Shown: positions 1 through 5,707 of the stretch, in pieces | How the letters are laid out: the number at the start of each line of letters is the position of its first letter | How positions within the stretch are numbered: position 1 is the stretch's first letter | Assembly: GCA_021200895.1 (NCBI GenBank) | Contig: JAJQFX010000213.1 | Coordinates: 1-7,135, forward strand | DNA: 7,135 bases | Reading direction: 5' to 3' | DNA from: Clostridiales bacterium | GTDB taxonomy: Bacteria > Bacillota > Clostridia > Oscillospirales > Oscillospiraceae | The notes under the pieces: model-generated | Databases searched by the model: none | What the model was told of the DNA's origin: nothing | What the model saw: only the letters and a program-made list of their open reading frames with translations | Made by a program: the position numbers and the translations under genes

Positions 1-2060
1 ATGTTCAGCTCTGCCAGACCGTCCGCGATAAAGGGCAGCATCCCCCAGTTGACCACGTTGGAGCGATAGCGCTTGGTGGCGTACTCGGCGGCGATGTTTG
101 CCACGCCGCCCAACACCCGCTGGCAGGAGGCGGCCTGTTCCCGGGCGGAGCCGTCGCCGGGCTTCAGCGCCATGACGAAGGAACCAAGGCCGGTGGTAGC
201 GGGGTCGCAGCCCCGCAGGGCGGAGAGCACTTCCTCGTCGTAGTTCCCCTCCCGGCGCTTGCGCTCCACGGCCTGGATGGACTTGGCCCGGCCCACATAG
301 GCGGGGTCCTTCCGGCTCAGGGCGAACTCGGAGAGCTTCAACGGGTTGGAACGGTAAGACGAAGTCTCCCCGGAGGGGATCAGCTCGTCGGTGGTGGTGA
401 CGGGGTCGTAAATGGCGGAGGCAGCGGTTATTAGCAGGTTCTCCGGCAGGGCGATTTGCTCCGGCCAGTCGGCGATGTTGGGGCCAAAGACCAGCTCGGT
501 CTCCGGCTGGGGCTTGCCCACGCCGAAGTAGACCCGGTTCTTATAGGCGGAGTCGTCGTAGTCATAAGGCTCATAGGCGGGGTCGGCGGGGACGTCCGGC
601 AGCTCAGTGGCGGCGGTCAATGCGCCGCCGTTCAGGACGGTGGCGGTGATAGAGCGGGCGTCCATCAGGGCCACATAGCTCAGCTGGCCGTCGGCGGGCT
701 TGGAGCCTTCCCGGTTGGGGAAGTTCCGGGTGGAGTGGCGGATGGAGAACGCGCCGTTGGCGGGCACGTCGCCCGCGCCGAAGCAGGGGCCGCAGAAGCA
801 GGAGCGGACCGAAGCGCCAGCTGCCAGCAGGTTGGTGATGGCGCCGTTCTTGGACAGGGCCAGGAACGCGGGCATGGAGCCGGGGTAGCAGCTCAGCCAC
901 AGGGCCTTGTCCCCCAGGCTCTTGCCGGCGAGCATCTCGGATACCCGCATCAGGTTCTGGTAGGTGCCGCCGGAGCAGCCCGCGATGACCGCCTGATCCA
1001 CGTAGAATTTGCCGTCCCGAATCTTCTCGGTCAGGGAGGCGGGAGGGGTTTTCAGCTGGAACTGGCGGGCGGTGGCCTCGTCTACCTGGTGGAGGATGTC
1101 GGTCATGTTGGCCTTGAAGTCCGCGATGGTGTAGGCGTTGGAGGGGTGGAAGGGCAGCGCGATCATCGGCTCAATTTTGGACAAATCCACCTCGATCACG
1201 TCGTCGTAATACGCGCCGTCGGCGGGGTTCAGCTCCTTGAACTCGTCCCCACGGCCCAGGGCGGTCATGTACCGCTTCACCGTCTCGTCGGTGGACCAGA
1301 CGGAGGACAGGCAGGAGGTCTCGGTGGTCATCACATCGATGCCACAGCGGTAATCCATCGCCATGGAAGCCACGCCGGGGCCAAAGAACTCCATCACGGC
1401 GTTCTTCACAATGCCCTTGGTGAAGGTCGCGCCGATGAGGGCCAGGGCCACGTCCTGGGGACCCACGCCGGGGCGGGGCGCGCCGGTCAGGTAGATGGCC
1501 ACCACGCGGGGATAGGCGATGTCATAGGTCTTGCCCAAGAGCTGCTTGACCAGCTCCGGGCCGCCTTCGCCCATTGCCATGGTGCCGAACGCGCCATAGC
1601 GGGTGTGGGAGTCGGAACCGAGGAGCATTTTGCCGCCGCCTGCGTACCGCTCCCGCATATAGGAGTGGATGACGGACTGGTGGGCGGGGACGAACTCGCC
1701 GCCGTACTTCCTCGCGGCGGAGAGGCCGAATACGTGGTCGTCCTCGTTGATGGTGCCGCCCACGGCACACAGGCTGTTGTGGCAGTTGGTCAGCACATAG
1801 GGCAGGGGAAACTCCTTGAGGCCGGAGGCCCTGGCGGTCTGGATGATGCCCACGTAAGTGATGTCGTGGGAGGCCATGGCGTCAAACTTGATTTTCAGGT
1901 CCGACATGTTGCCGCTGGTGTTGTGGCTGGCCAGGATGGAATAGGCCATGGTGCCTTTTTTGGCGGTCTCGGCGGAGGGCAGACCGGCGGCGGAGGCGCC
2001 CGCGGCGGGGATGAACCGCCCGCCGGAGTAGTACGCGCCGGAGTGAAGAATGTTCAGCAT
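1..2060 (-). CDS. Aconitase-superfamily hydratase (YbhJ-like), C-terminus cut off by the window edge
   Basis: The 686 visible residues form a single open frame with the layout of aconitase-type [4Fe-4S] hydro-lyases. DSHT lies at residues 150-153 in the context GSDSHTRYGAFGTMAMGEGG, the conserved active-site segment. Cluster ligands fit the C-x60-C-x2-C pattern: Cys362 (AGCSGGTYQN), then Cys423 and Cys426 in CFCGPC, with an extra Cys421. The swivel-domain motif GDGSAREQAA supplies Ser638 and Arg640, matching the catalytic Ser and Arg of the aconitase GSSREHAA motif. It therefore looks catalytically competent. Overall it resembles the 'hydratase' subgroup that includes E. coli YbhJ (about 750 residues) rather than AcnA, AcnB or LeuC, so roughly 70-100 residues are missing. 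The start ATG at 2060 is preceded by GGAGG with an 8-nt gap. The substrate is unknown; citrate or isocitrate, or another 2-hydroxyacid, is only a family-level guess. It is transcribed away from the DMT transporter gene. Confidence 0.88.
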   Translation of the reverse strand, partial: MLNILHSGAYYSGGRFIPAAGASAAGLPSAETAKKGTMAYSILASHNTSGNMSDLKIKFDAMASHDITYVGIIQTARASGLKEFPLPYVLTNCHNSLCAVGGTINEDDHVFGLSAARKYGGEFVPAHQSVIHSYMRERYAGGGKMLLGSDSHTRYGAFGTMAMGEGGPELVKQLLGKTYDIAYPRVVAIYLTGAPRPGVGPQDVALALIGATFTKGIVKNAVMEFFGPGVASMAMDYRCGIDVMTTETSCLSSVWSTDETVKRYMTALGRGDEFKELNPADGAYYDDVIEVDLSKIEPMIALPFHPSNAYTIADFKANMTDILHQVDEATARQFQLKTPPASLTEKIRDGKFYVDQAVIAGCSGGTYQNLMRVSEMLAGKSLGDKALWLSCYPGSMPAFLALSKNGAITNLLAAGASVRSCFCGPCFGAGDVPANGAFSIRHSTRNFPNREGSKPADGQLSYVALMDARSITATVLNGGALTAATELPDVPADPAYEPYDYDDSAYKNRVYFGVGKPQPETELVFGPNIADWPEQIALPENLLITAASAIYDPVTTTDELIPSGETSSYRSNPLKLSEFALSRKDPAYVGRAKSIQAVERKRREGNYDEEVLSALRGCDPATTGLGSFVMALKPGDGSAREQAASCQRVLGGVANIAAEYATKRYRSNVVNWGMLPFIADGLAELN

Positions 2061-2068
2061 GGGAGATA

Positions 2069-2073
2069 CCTCC
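2069..2073 (-). promoter_or_regulatory. Ribosome binding site of the hydratase gene
   Basis: On the minus strand GGAGG lies 8 nt before the ATG whose first base is 2060. It is a full-strength Shine-Dalgarno core and fixes the start of the hydratase. Confidence 0.8.
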
Positions 2074-2085
2074 AGTACAGTTGGG

Positions 2086-2104
2086 GTCGCCGCACACCTG
2101 CGAC
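2086..2104 (-). promoter_or_regulatory. Small leader hairpin just upstream of the hydratase RBS
   Basis: The minus-strand leader contains GTCGC (2104-2100) and GCGAC (2090-2086) around a 9-nt loop, giving a 5-bp GC-rich stem. It ends 12 nt before the GGAGG. The loop and 3' arm contain TGTGCGG, which also occurs in the 3' arm of the larger upstream hairpin. In principle it could pair (7 bp) with CCGCACA in that hairpin's 5' arm. No T run follows, so it is not a terminator. A regulatory role is inference. Confidence 0.35.
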
Positions 2105-2126
2105 GTTTTTGCATTTGTTCCGTTCT

Positions 2127-2171
2127 GACAACACCGCACAATCCGCCTGTGCAGGACTGTGCGGTGCCGCC
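2127..2171 (-). promoter_or_regulatory. Long hairpin in the 5' leader of the hydratase mRNA
   Basis: Read on the minus strand, GGCGGCACCGCACAGTCC (2171-2154) can pair along its whole length with GGATTGTGCGGTGTTGTC (2144-2127) across a 9-nt loop. This gives 18 consecutive pairs, four of them G-U. Those wobble pairs would be A-C mismatches in a plus-strand RNA, so the structure belongs to the hydratase transcript. It begins about 10 nt after the predicted transcription start. No T run follows either arm, so it is not a simple terminator. It could be an mRNA-stabilising 5' stem, a protein-binding site or part of a riboswitch-like leader. I do not recognise a named RNA family. Confidence 0.55.
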
Positions 2172-2188
2172 TTTGGTTACCAGAGAAT

Positions 2189-2218
2189 AGTATAGCACAA
2201 AAGCGGCGGGACGCGCAA
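2189..2218 (-). promoter_or_regulatory. Predicted promoter of the hydratase gene
   Basis: On the minus strand TTGCGC (2218-2213) is followed after 18 nt by TATACT (2194-2189). The -10 is strong and the -35 matches only TTG. Transcription would start near 2182 and give a leader of about 120 nt, longer than the other leaders in the window. The weak -35 overlaps an inverted repeat, which suggests control by a regulator. Confidence 0.55.
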
Positions 2219-2229
2219 CCGATTTGCGC
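2213..2229. promoter_or_regulatory. Inverted repeat over the hydratase -35, candidate operator
   Basis: GCGCAA (2213-2218) and TTGCGC (2224-2229) are perfect 6-bp inverted arms separated by 5 bp. The left arm coincides with the predicted -35 of the minus-strand hydratase promoter. The 17-bp dyad has the size expected for a dimeric helix-turn-helix repressor or activator. The regulator is unknown, and with 6-bp arms chance cannot be excluded. Confidence 0.35.
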
Positions 2230-2311
2230 CGCCGATTGACAAAAATATTGCTGACCGGAAATGAAATTTTGTGAAATGAGACTTGCAAAAGCGTTCAAAA
2301 CGTCGTAACAG

Positions 2312-2339
2312 TTGCATTTGCCCAAAGTTGTGATACAAT
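2312..2339 (+). promoter_or_regulatory. Predicted promoter of the transporter-mrnC-rqcH operon
   Basis: TTGCAT (2312-2317) and TACAAT (2334-2339) are 16 bp apart in an AT-rich stretch, giving a plausible sigma-A promoter. Transcription would begin near 2346, about 47 nt before the transporter ATG. It is separate from the divergent hydratase promoter; their -35 elements are about 94 bp apart. Confidence 0.6.
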
Positions 2340-2347
2340 AAGGAATA

Positions 2348-2374
2348 CCCAGCCGCCCAGAGAAGTCGGCTGGG
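2348..2374 (+). promoter_or_regulatory. Leader hairpin at the 5' end of the transporter operon mRNA
   Basis: CCCAGCCG (2348-2355) and CGGCTGGG (2367-2374) form a perfect 8-bp stem with an 11-nt loop, essentially at the predicted transcript 5' end. It is followed by ATTGAAAGGG, not a T run, so it is not a terminator. A 5'-end stem of this kind may protect the mRNA, but that is inference. Confidence 0.45.
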
Positions 2375-2392
2375 ATTGAAAGGGTGAAAGAA

Positions 2393-3274
2393 ATGTCCCG
2401 CAAAGGAAAAGCCGTCTGTTATATCATCTGCTCCGCGTTCTGCTTCACCTGGATGAACATCTTCGTCCGGCTGTCCGGCGACCTGCCCAGCATCGAGAAG
2501 AGTTTCTTCCGCAACTTTATCGCCATGCTGATGGCGGCGGTCATGATTTTGCGCAGCGGGGAGGGCTTCCACCTGAACCCCCAAAACCTGCCCTGGTTCG
2601 TGTGCCGGGCGGCCTTCGGCACCCTGGGCATCCTCTGCAACTTCTACGCGGTGGACCATCTGGTGCTGGCAAACGCCTCCATGCTCAACAAAATGTCCCC
2701 CTTCTTCGTGCTGGTCTTTTCTTACCTGATTTTGAAGGAAAAGCTGACCCCCTTTCAGGTGGGCGCAGTGGCGGTGGCCTTCTGCGGCAGCCTGTTCATC
2801 GTCAAGCCCACCCTGTCCAATCTGGATTTGGTCCCCTCGATGATCGGGCTGCTGGGCGGCCTGGGCGCAGGCATCGCGCTGACCTTCGTGCGAATGCTGG
2901 GCCTGAAGGGAGAGCGGGGCATGATGATCGTGCTGTTTTTCTCGGCGTTCTCCTGCCTGTGTGTGCTGCCGTGGATGATTTTTAACTTCCAGCCCATGAC
3001 CGGGGTGCAGTTGGCATACCTCATCATGGCTGGTGTGGCCGCCGCCGGTGGGCAGTTCTCCATCACCGCCGCTTACACCCACGCGCCGGGGCGGGAGGTG
3101 TCGGTCTACGACTACTCCCAGATCATCTTCTCCGCCGTGTTCGGCTACTTCCTCTTTGGCGACGTGCCGGACGGCTGGAGCTTTTTGGGCTACGTCCTCA
3201 TCATCGGGGCGGCGGTGTCCATCTTCTTCTACGATAACCGGCCTCAGCACGACCTGAAAGGACGCGAGGCGTAA
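2393..3274 (+). CDS. DMT superfamily (EamA/RhaT-type) membrane transporter
   Basis: The protein has 293 residues, the usual size for drug/metabolite transporters. It has about ten hydrophobic segments that read as two five-helix EamA repeats; clear ones are around residues 7-27, 37-54, 70-87 and 101-114. Repeat one ends with the family signature region LILKEKLTPFQ (about 112-122), followed by another helix and VKP. Repeat two has the matching YFLFGDVPDGWSFLGY segment near the C-terminus. Members export or import small metabolites such as amino acids or nucleosides; the substrate cannot be read from sequence. I place the start at ATG 2393. A GTG at 2384 is in frame but poorly supported, whereas AGGGTGA (2381-2387) sits well for 2393. 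It is the first gene of an apparent operon, 21 nt upstream of mrnC, with no visible functional tie to mrnC. Confidence 0.88.
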   Translation: MSRKGKAVCYIICSAFCFTWMNIFVRLSGDLPSIEKSFFRNFIAMLMAAVMILRSGEGFHLNPQNLPWFVCRAAFGTLGILCNFYAVDHLVLANASMLNKMSPFFVLVFSYLILKEKLTPFQVGAVAVAFCGSLFIVKPTLSNLDLVPSMIGLLGGLGAGIALTFVRMLGLKGERGMMIVLFFSAFSCLCVLPWMIFNFQPMTGVQLAYLIMAGVAAAGGQFSITAAYTHAPGREVSVYDYSQIIFSAVFGYFLFGDVPDGWSFLGYVLIIGAAVSIFFYDNRPQHDLKGREA

Positions 3275-3295
3275 CTTGCAGAACAGGAACAGATT

Positions 3296-3709
3296 ATGAA
3301 GGATTATTTTACCCCACAGCTCACCCCCAGCCAGCTGACCGGCCGGAACGTGCTGGCCCTGGCCCACATGGGGGACGCCGTGTATGAAATTCTCTGCCGG
3401 GGCTGGCTGTGCAGCCGGGAGGAGACCATCGGCAACCTCCACCGGGCCACGGTGGACATGGTGAAGGCCCCCGCCCAGGCCGCCAGCGTGAAAAAGCTGC
3501 TGCCCTATCTCACCGACGAGGAAAAGGCGGTCTACCGCCGGGGCCGGAACGCCAACGTGCATCAAATCCCCAAAAACGCCAGCCGGGGGGAGTACGCCCA
3601 GGCCACCGGCCTGGAGGCCCTGTTCGGCTGGCTGTACCTCCAGGGGGACAAGGACCGGCTGAACCGGTTGTTTGCCGTCATTGTGGACGAAATCGACGAA
3701 GAGGAGTGA
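3296..3709 (+). CDS. mrnC: Mini-ribonuclease III (23S rRNA maturation)
   Basis: This is a 137-residue protein with only the RNase III catalytic domain and no double-stranded RNA-binding domain, as expected for Mini-III. Family motifs are LAHMGDAVYE (residues 22-31, metal-binding Asp27) and ATGLEALFGWLYL (103-115, catalytic Glu107). They correspond to the Asp23/Glu106 pair of the B. subtilis enzyme. RNANVHQIPKNASRGEYAQA lies between them and is also typical. In B. subtilis the enzyme trims the ends of 23S rRNA precursor stems with help from ribosomal protein L3. The ATG follows AGGA (3285-3288) by 7 nt. The 5' neighbour is a transporter gene, not cysS as in Bacillus. The 3' end overlaps the binding site that serves rqcH. 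Confidence 0.95.
   Translation: MKDYFTPQLTPSQLTGRNVLALAHMGDAVYEILCRGWLCSREETIGNLHRATVDMVKAPAQAASVKKLLPYLTDEEKAVYRRGRNANVHQIPKNASRGEYAQATGLEALFGWLYLQGDKDRLNRLFAVIVDEIDEEE
3701..3706 (+). promoter_or_regulatory. rqcH ribosome binding site embedded in the mrnC coding end
   Basis: GAGGAG encodes the last two Glu codons of mrnC and lies 9 nt before the rqcH ATG at 3716. The mrnC stop (3707-3709) and rqcH start are 6 nt apart. Ribosomes finishing mrnC would clear or occupy this site, so the two genes are probably translationally coupled. Confidence 0.7.
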
Positions 3710-3715
3710 CGAATC

Positions 3716-5482
3716 ATGCCGCTTGACGCCGCCACCCTGACCGGCGTGGTCAGTGAACTGCGCCCGGTGCTGGAAGGGGCCAAACTGGACAAAATTTTTC
3801 AGCCCGCCAAGGACGAGCTGCTCTTTCAGCTCCGCACCCGGCAGGGTAACTGCCGTCTGCTCATCACCGCCAACCCCGCCCATCCCCGGCTCCAGCTCAC
3901 CGAGAGCCGCCGGGAGAATCCCGCCGCGCCCCCCATGTTCTGTATGCTGCTGCGCAAGCATTTGACCGGCGGGCGCATCGTCGCCATCACCCAGCCCCCC
4001 ATGGAGCGGCTGGTGGACCTGACCATGGAGGCGCTGAACGAGCTGGGGGACCGGGTGGAGCTGCACCTGATTCTGGAGGCCATGGGCCGCCGCTCCAACC
4101 TGATTTTGACATCAGAGGACGGACGGGTCATCGACTGTATCCACCGCATTGACCCGGAGATGTCCGAGCGCCCGGTGCTGCCCGGCCTGTACTACCGCCT
4201 GCCGCCGGTGCGGGGGGACCGGGTGAACCCCCTGGACCTGACCTGGGAGGAATTGCAGACGATGTTCCTCCAGGCCCCGCCCGAGCGCAAGCTGACCGAC
4301 TGGATGCTGGACCACTTCGCGGGCTTTTCACCGCTGCTGTGCCGGGAGCTGGTGTGTCAATCCACCGATGGGGTGGACACGCGGGTCTGTCAGCTGTCTC
4401 TCTGCGCCCAGGGCAGCTTTTTGGACACGTTCTGGCAGATGCTGGAGAACATCCGCCAGGAGCGGCTCATCCCCTGCGCCCTGTACCAGGGGGGCAAGCC
4501 CAAGGACTTCTCCTGCCTGCGCATTTATCAGTATGGCCTGTCCATGGAGTGCCGCCAGTACCCCAGTTTCTCCCAGATGCTGGATGAGTTTTACGCCGAC
4601 CAGGAGCGGACCGAACGGGTGCGGGCCAGAGGGCAGGAACTCATCAAAACCCTCACCAACGCCCGGAACCGGGCCGCCCGGAAAATCGCCAACCAGGAGC
4701 GGGAACGCGCCGCCGCCGCAGACCGGGACAAGTACCGGGTCTATGGGGACCTTATCACCTCCAATCTCTACCAAATGGAAAAGGGCATGGACAAGCTGGT
4801 CTGCGAAAACTACTATGACCCGGATTACGCCACCGTCACCGTCCCGCTGGACCCGCTGCTGACCCCCCAGCAGAACGCCGCCCGGTACTACAAGAAGTAC
4901 ACCAAGGCCAAGACCGCTGACCAGGTGCTGTCCCAGCAGCTGGACAAGGGCCGGAAGGAGCTGGACTACCTGGAAAGTGTGCTGGAGGCCCTGTCCCGGG
5001 CCGAAGGAGAAAAGGATCTGGCCGAAATTCGCCAGGAGCTGGAGGACACCGGTTATCTCCGCAAAAAGAAAGCCACCGGACGCAAGGCCCCCAAGCGGGT
5101 GCGCTCCGGGCCGATGGAGTTCCGCAGCACCACCGGGATGCGCATTTCCGTGGGGCGCAACAACACCCAGAACGACGCCCTGACCTGCAAGCAGGCTGGG
5201 CGGAACGACCTGTGGTTCCACACCCAGAAAATCCACGGGGCGCACGTCATCCTCTGGTGTGAGGGAGGCCAGCCCGATTTGCAGTCCGTCACCGAGGCGG
5301 CCATTCTCGCCGCCACCTATTCCCAGAGCGGGGAGGGCAGCCACGTGCCGGTGGATTACACCCAAGTCCGGTACGTGAAAAAGCCCGGCGGCGCCCGGCC
5401 CGGCATGGTCATCTACACCACCTACCAGACCGCCTATGTGGACCCGGACAAAAAGCTGGCCCAGCAGCTCCGCATGAAGTGA
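3716..5482 (+). CDS. rqcH: RqcH, ribosome quality control factor (NFACT / Rqc2 homologue, formerly FbpA)
   Basis: The 588 residues have the full NFACT layout. NFACT-N spans roughly residues 1-135 (MPLDAATL start, PPMFCMLLRKHLTGG at 72-86, ILEAMGRRSNLIL). A helical middle region follows, then a charged coiled-coil region (about 290-430). The NFACT-R domain has GRNNTQND near 480, DLWFHTQKIHGAHVI from Asp498, and VPVDYTQVRYVKKPGGARPGMVIY. In B. subtilis RqcH binds the 50S subunit obstructed by peptidyl-tRNA and recruits tRNA-Ala to add C-terminal alanine tails that mark the peptide for degradation. Residues 97-98, known as Asp97-Arg98 in B. subtilis, read Glu97-Arg98 here. Older annotation as a fibronectin-binding protein reflects the same family. 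It ends in tandem in-frame stops TGA-TAA just before a terminator. Its partner rqcP is not in the window. Confidence 0.95.
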   Translation: MPLDAATLTGVVSELRPVLEGAKLDKIFQPAKDELLFQLRTRQGNCRLLITANPAHPRLQLTESRRENPAAPPMFCMLLRKHLTGGRIVAITQPPMERLVDLTMEALNELGDRVELHLILEAMGRRSNLILTSEDGRVIDCIHRIDPEMSERPVLPGLYYRLPPVRGDRVNPLDLTWEELQTMFLQAPPERKLTDWMLDHFAGFSPLLCRELVCQSTDGVDTRVCQLSLCAQGSFLDTFWQMLENIRQERLIPCALYQGGKPKDFSCLRIYQYGLSMECRQYPSFSQMLDEFYADQERTERVRARGQELIKTLTNARNRAARKIANQERERAAAADRDKYRVYGDLITSNLYQMEKGMDKLVCENYYDPDYATVTVPLDPLLTPQQNAARYYKKYTKAKTADQVLSQQLDKGRKELDYLESVLEALSRAEGEKDLAEIRQELEDTGYLRKKKATGRKAPKRVRSGPMEFRSTTGMRISVGRNNTQNDALTCKQAGRNDLWFHTQKIHGAHVILWCEGGQPDLQSVTEAAILAATYSQSGEGSHVPVDYTQVRYVKKPGGARPGMVIYTTYQTAYVDPDKKLAQQLRMK

Positions 5483-5492
5483 TAACAGAAGG

Positions 5493-5534
5493 AAAACCCG
5501 GCGCTGCCCTTGTGGGAAATTCGCGCCGGGTTTT
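5493..5534 (+). terminator. Intrinsic terminator after rqcH
   Basis: AAAACCCGGCGC (5493-5504) and GCGCCGGGTTTT (5523-5534) form a perfect 12-bp stem with an 18-nt loop. The loop itself contains CCC-TTGT-GGG. The stem starts 7 nt after the tandem stop codons. Because the arms begin and end in A4/T4 it could work weakly on the other strand too, but no gene needs it there. Confidence 0.85.
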
Positions 5535-5548
5535 ATGATTGAGAAATC

Positions 5549-5598
5549 GTAAAGTTTTACCAAGATTTTTGTAAAGTTTATTTGTCCAAAGTGTAAAC
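5549..5598. repeat. GTAAA motif repeated at 22-bp spacing upstream of the MarR promoter
   Basis: GTAAAGTTT occurs at 5549-5557 and 5571-5579, and GTAAAC at 5593-5598. The motif starts are exactly 22 bp apart, close to two helical turns, so the copies face roughly the same side of the DNA. The first copy also reads as a small dyad, GTAAA-GT-TTTAC. They lie 37 to 86 bp upstream of the MarR -35. They could be an activator site or merely AT-rich, UP-like DNA. The third copy matches only five or six bases. Confidence 0.35.
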
Positions 5599-5634
5599 AA
5601 TGCCGCAGGAAGAGTGTCAAAGCCGCCGGTTGCC

Positions 5635-5663
5635 TTGACAAACAAATTTGGTTGCGCTATGAT
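5635..5663 (+). promoter_or_regulatory. Strong sigma-A type promoter of the MarR-type gene
   Basis: TTGACA (5635-5640) is a perfect -35. After the ideal 17 bp comes TATGAT (5658-5663), one mismatch from consensus. Transcription would start near 5670 and give a leader of about 38 nt. It is the best promoter in the window, and a palindrome fills its spacer. Confidence 0.85.
5639..5654. promoter_or_regulatory. Palindrome in the promoter spacer, candidate MarR operator
   Basis: CAAACAAATTTGGTTG is a 16-bp dyad centred between 5646 and 5647 with 7 of 8 pairs matching; the core CAAATTTG is perfect. It overlaps the end of the -35 and fills most of the spacer, so a bound dimer would block RNA polymerase. 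MarR proteins commonly bind AT-rich palindromes of about this length in their own promoters. Assignment to the downstream gene product is inference. Confidence 0.5.
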
Positions 5664-5707
5664 TGATACTGGTATATGTGGGGAATCTTGACTGAGGAAG
5701 TGATGGT

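Noticed and set aside
456..2195. A 579-codon plus-strand open frame
   Set aside because: It lies antisense to the hydratase and encodes a low-complexity Gly/Ala/Val/His-rich product with no recognisable domain. Such frames arise opposite GC-rich genes with strong codon bias. The minus-strand frame has the full aconitase motifs.
2236..2241. A perfect TTGACA on the plus strand as a second promoter for the transporter operon
   Set aside because: No reasonable -10 lies 16-18 bp downstream (AAATGA at best). The pair TTGCAT/TACAAT at 2312-2339 is better placed.
2177..4066. A 629-codon minus-strand open frame
   Set aside because: It runs antisense across the operon promoter, the transporter gene, mrnC and the start of rqcH. 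Its product is His/Gln/Gly-rich with no family resemblance.
5493..5534. The inverted repeat after rqcH as an attachment site or mobile-element end
   Set aside because: Position just after the stop codons, the 12-bp GC-rich stem and the T run all fit an ordinary intrinsic terminator. No matching end or integrase is present.
4328..5641. A 437-codon minus-strand open frame
   Set aside because: It is antisense to rqcH and runs through the terminator and the MarR promoter -35. The product is Gly/Leu/Val-rich and non-domain-like.
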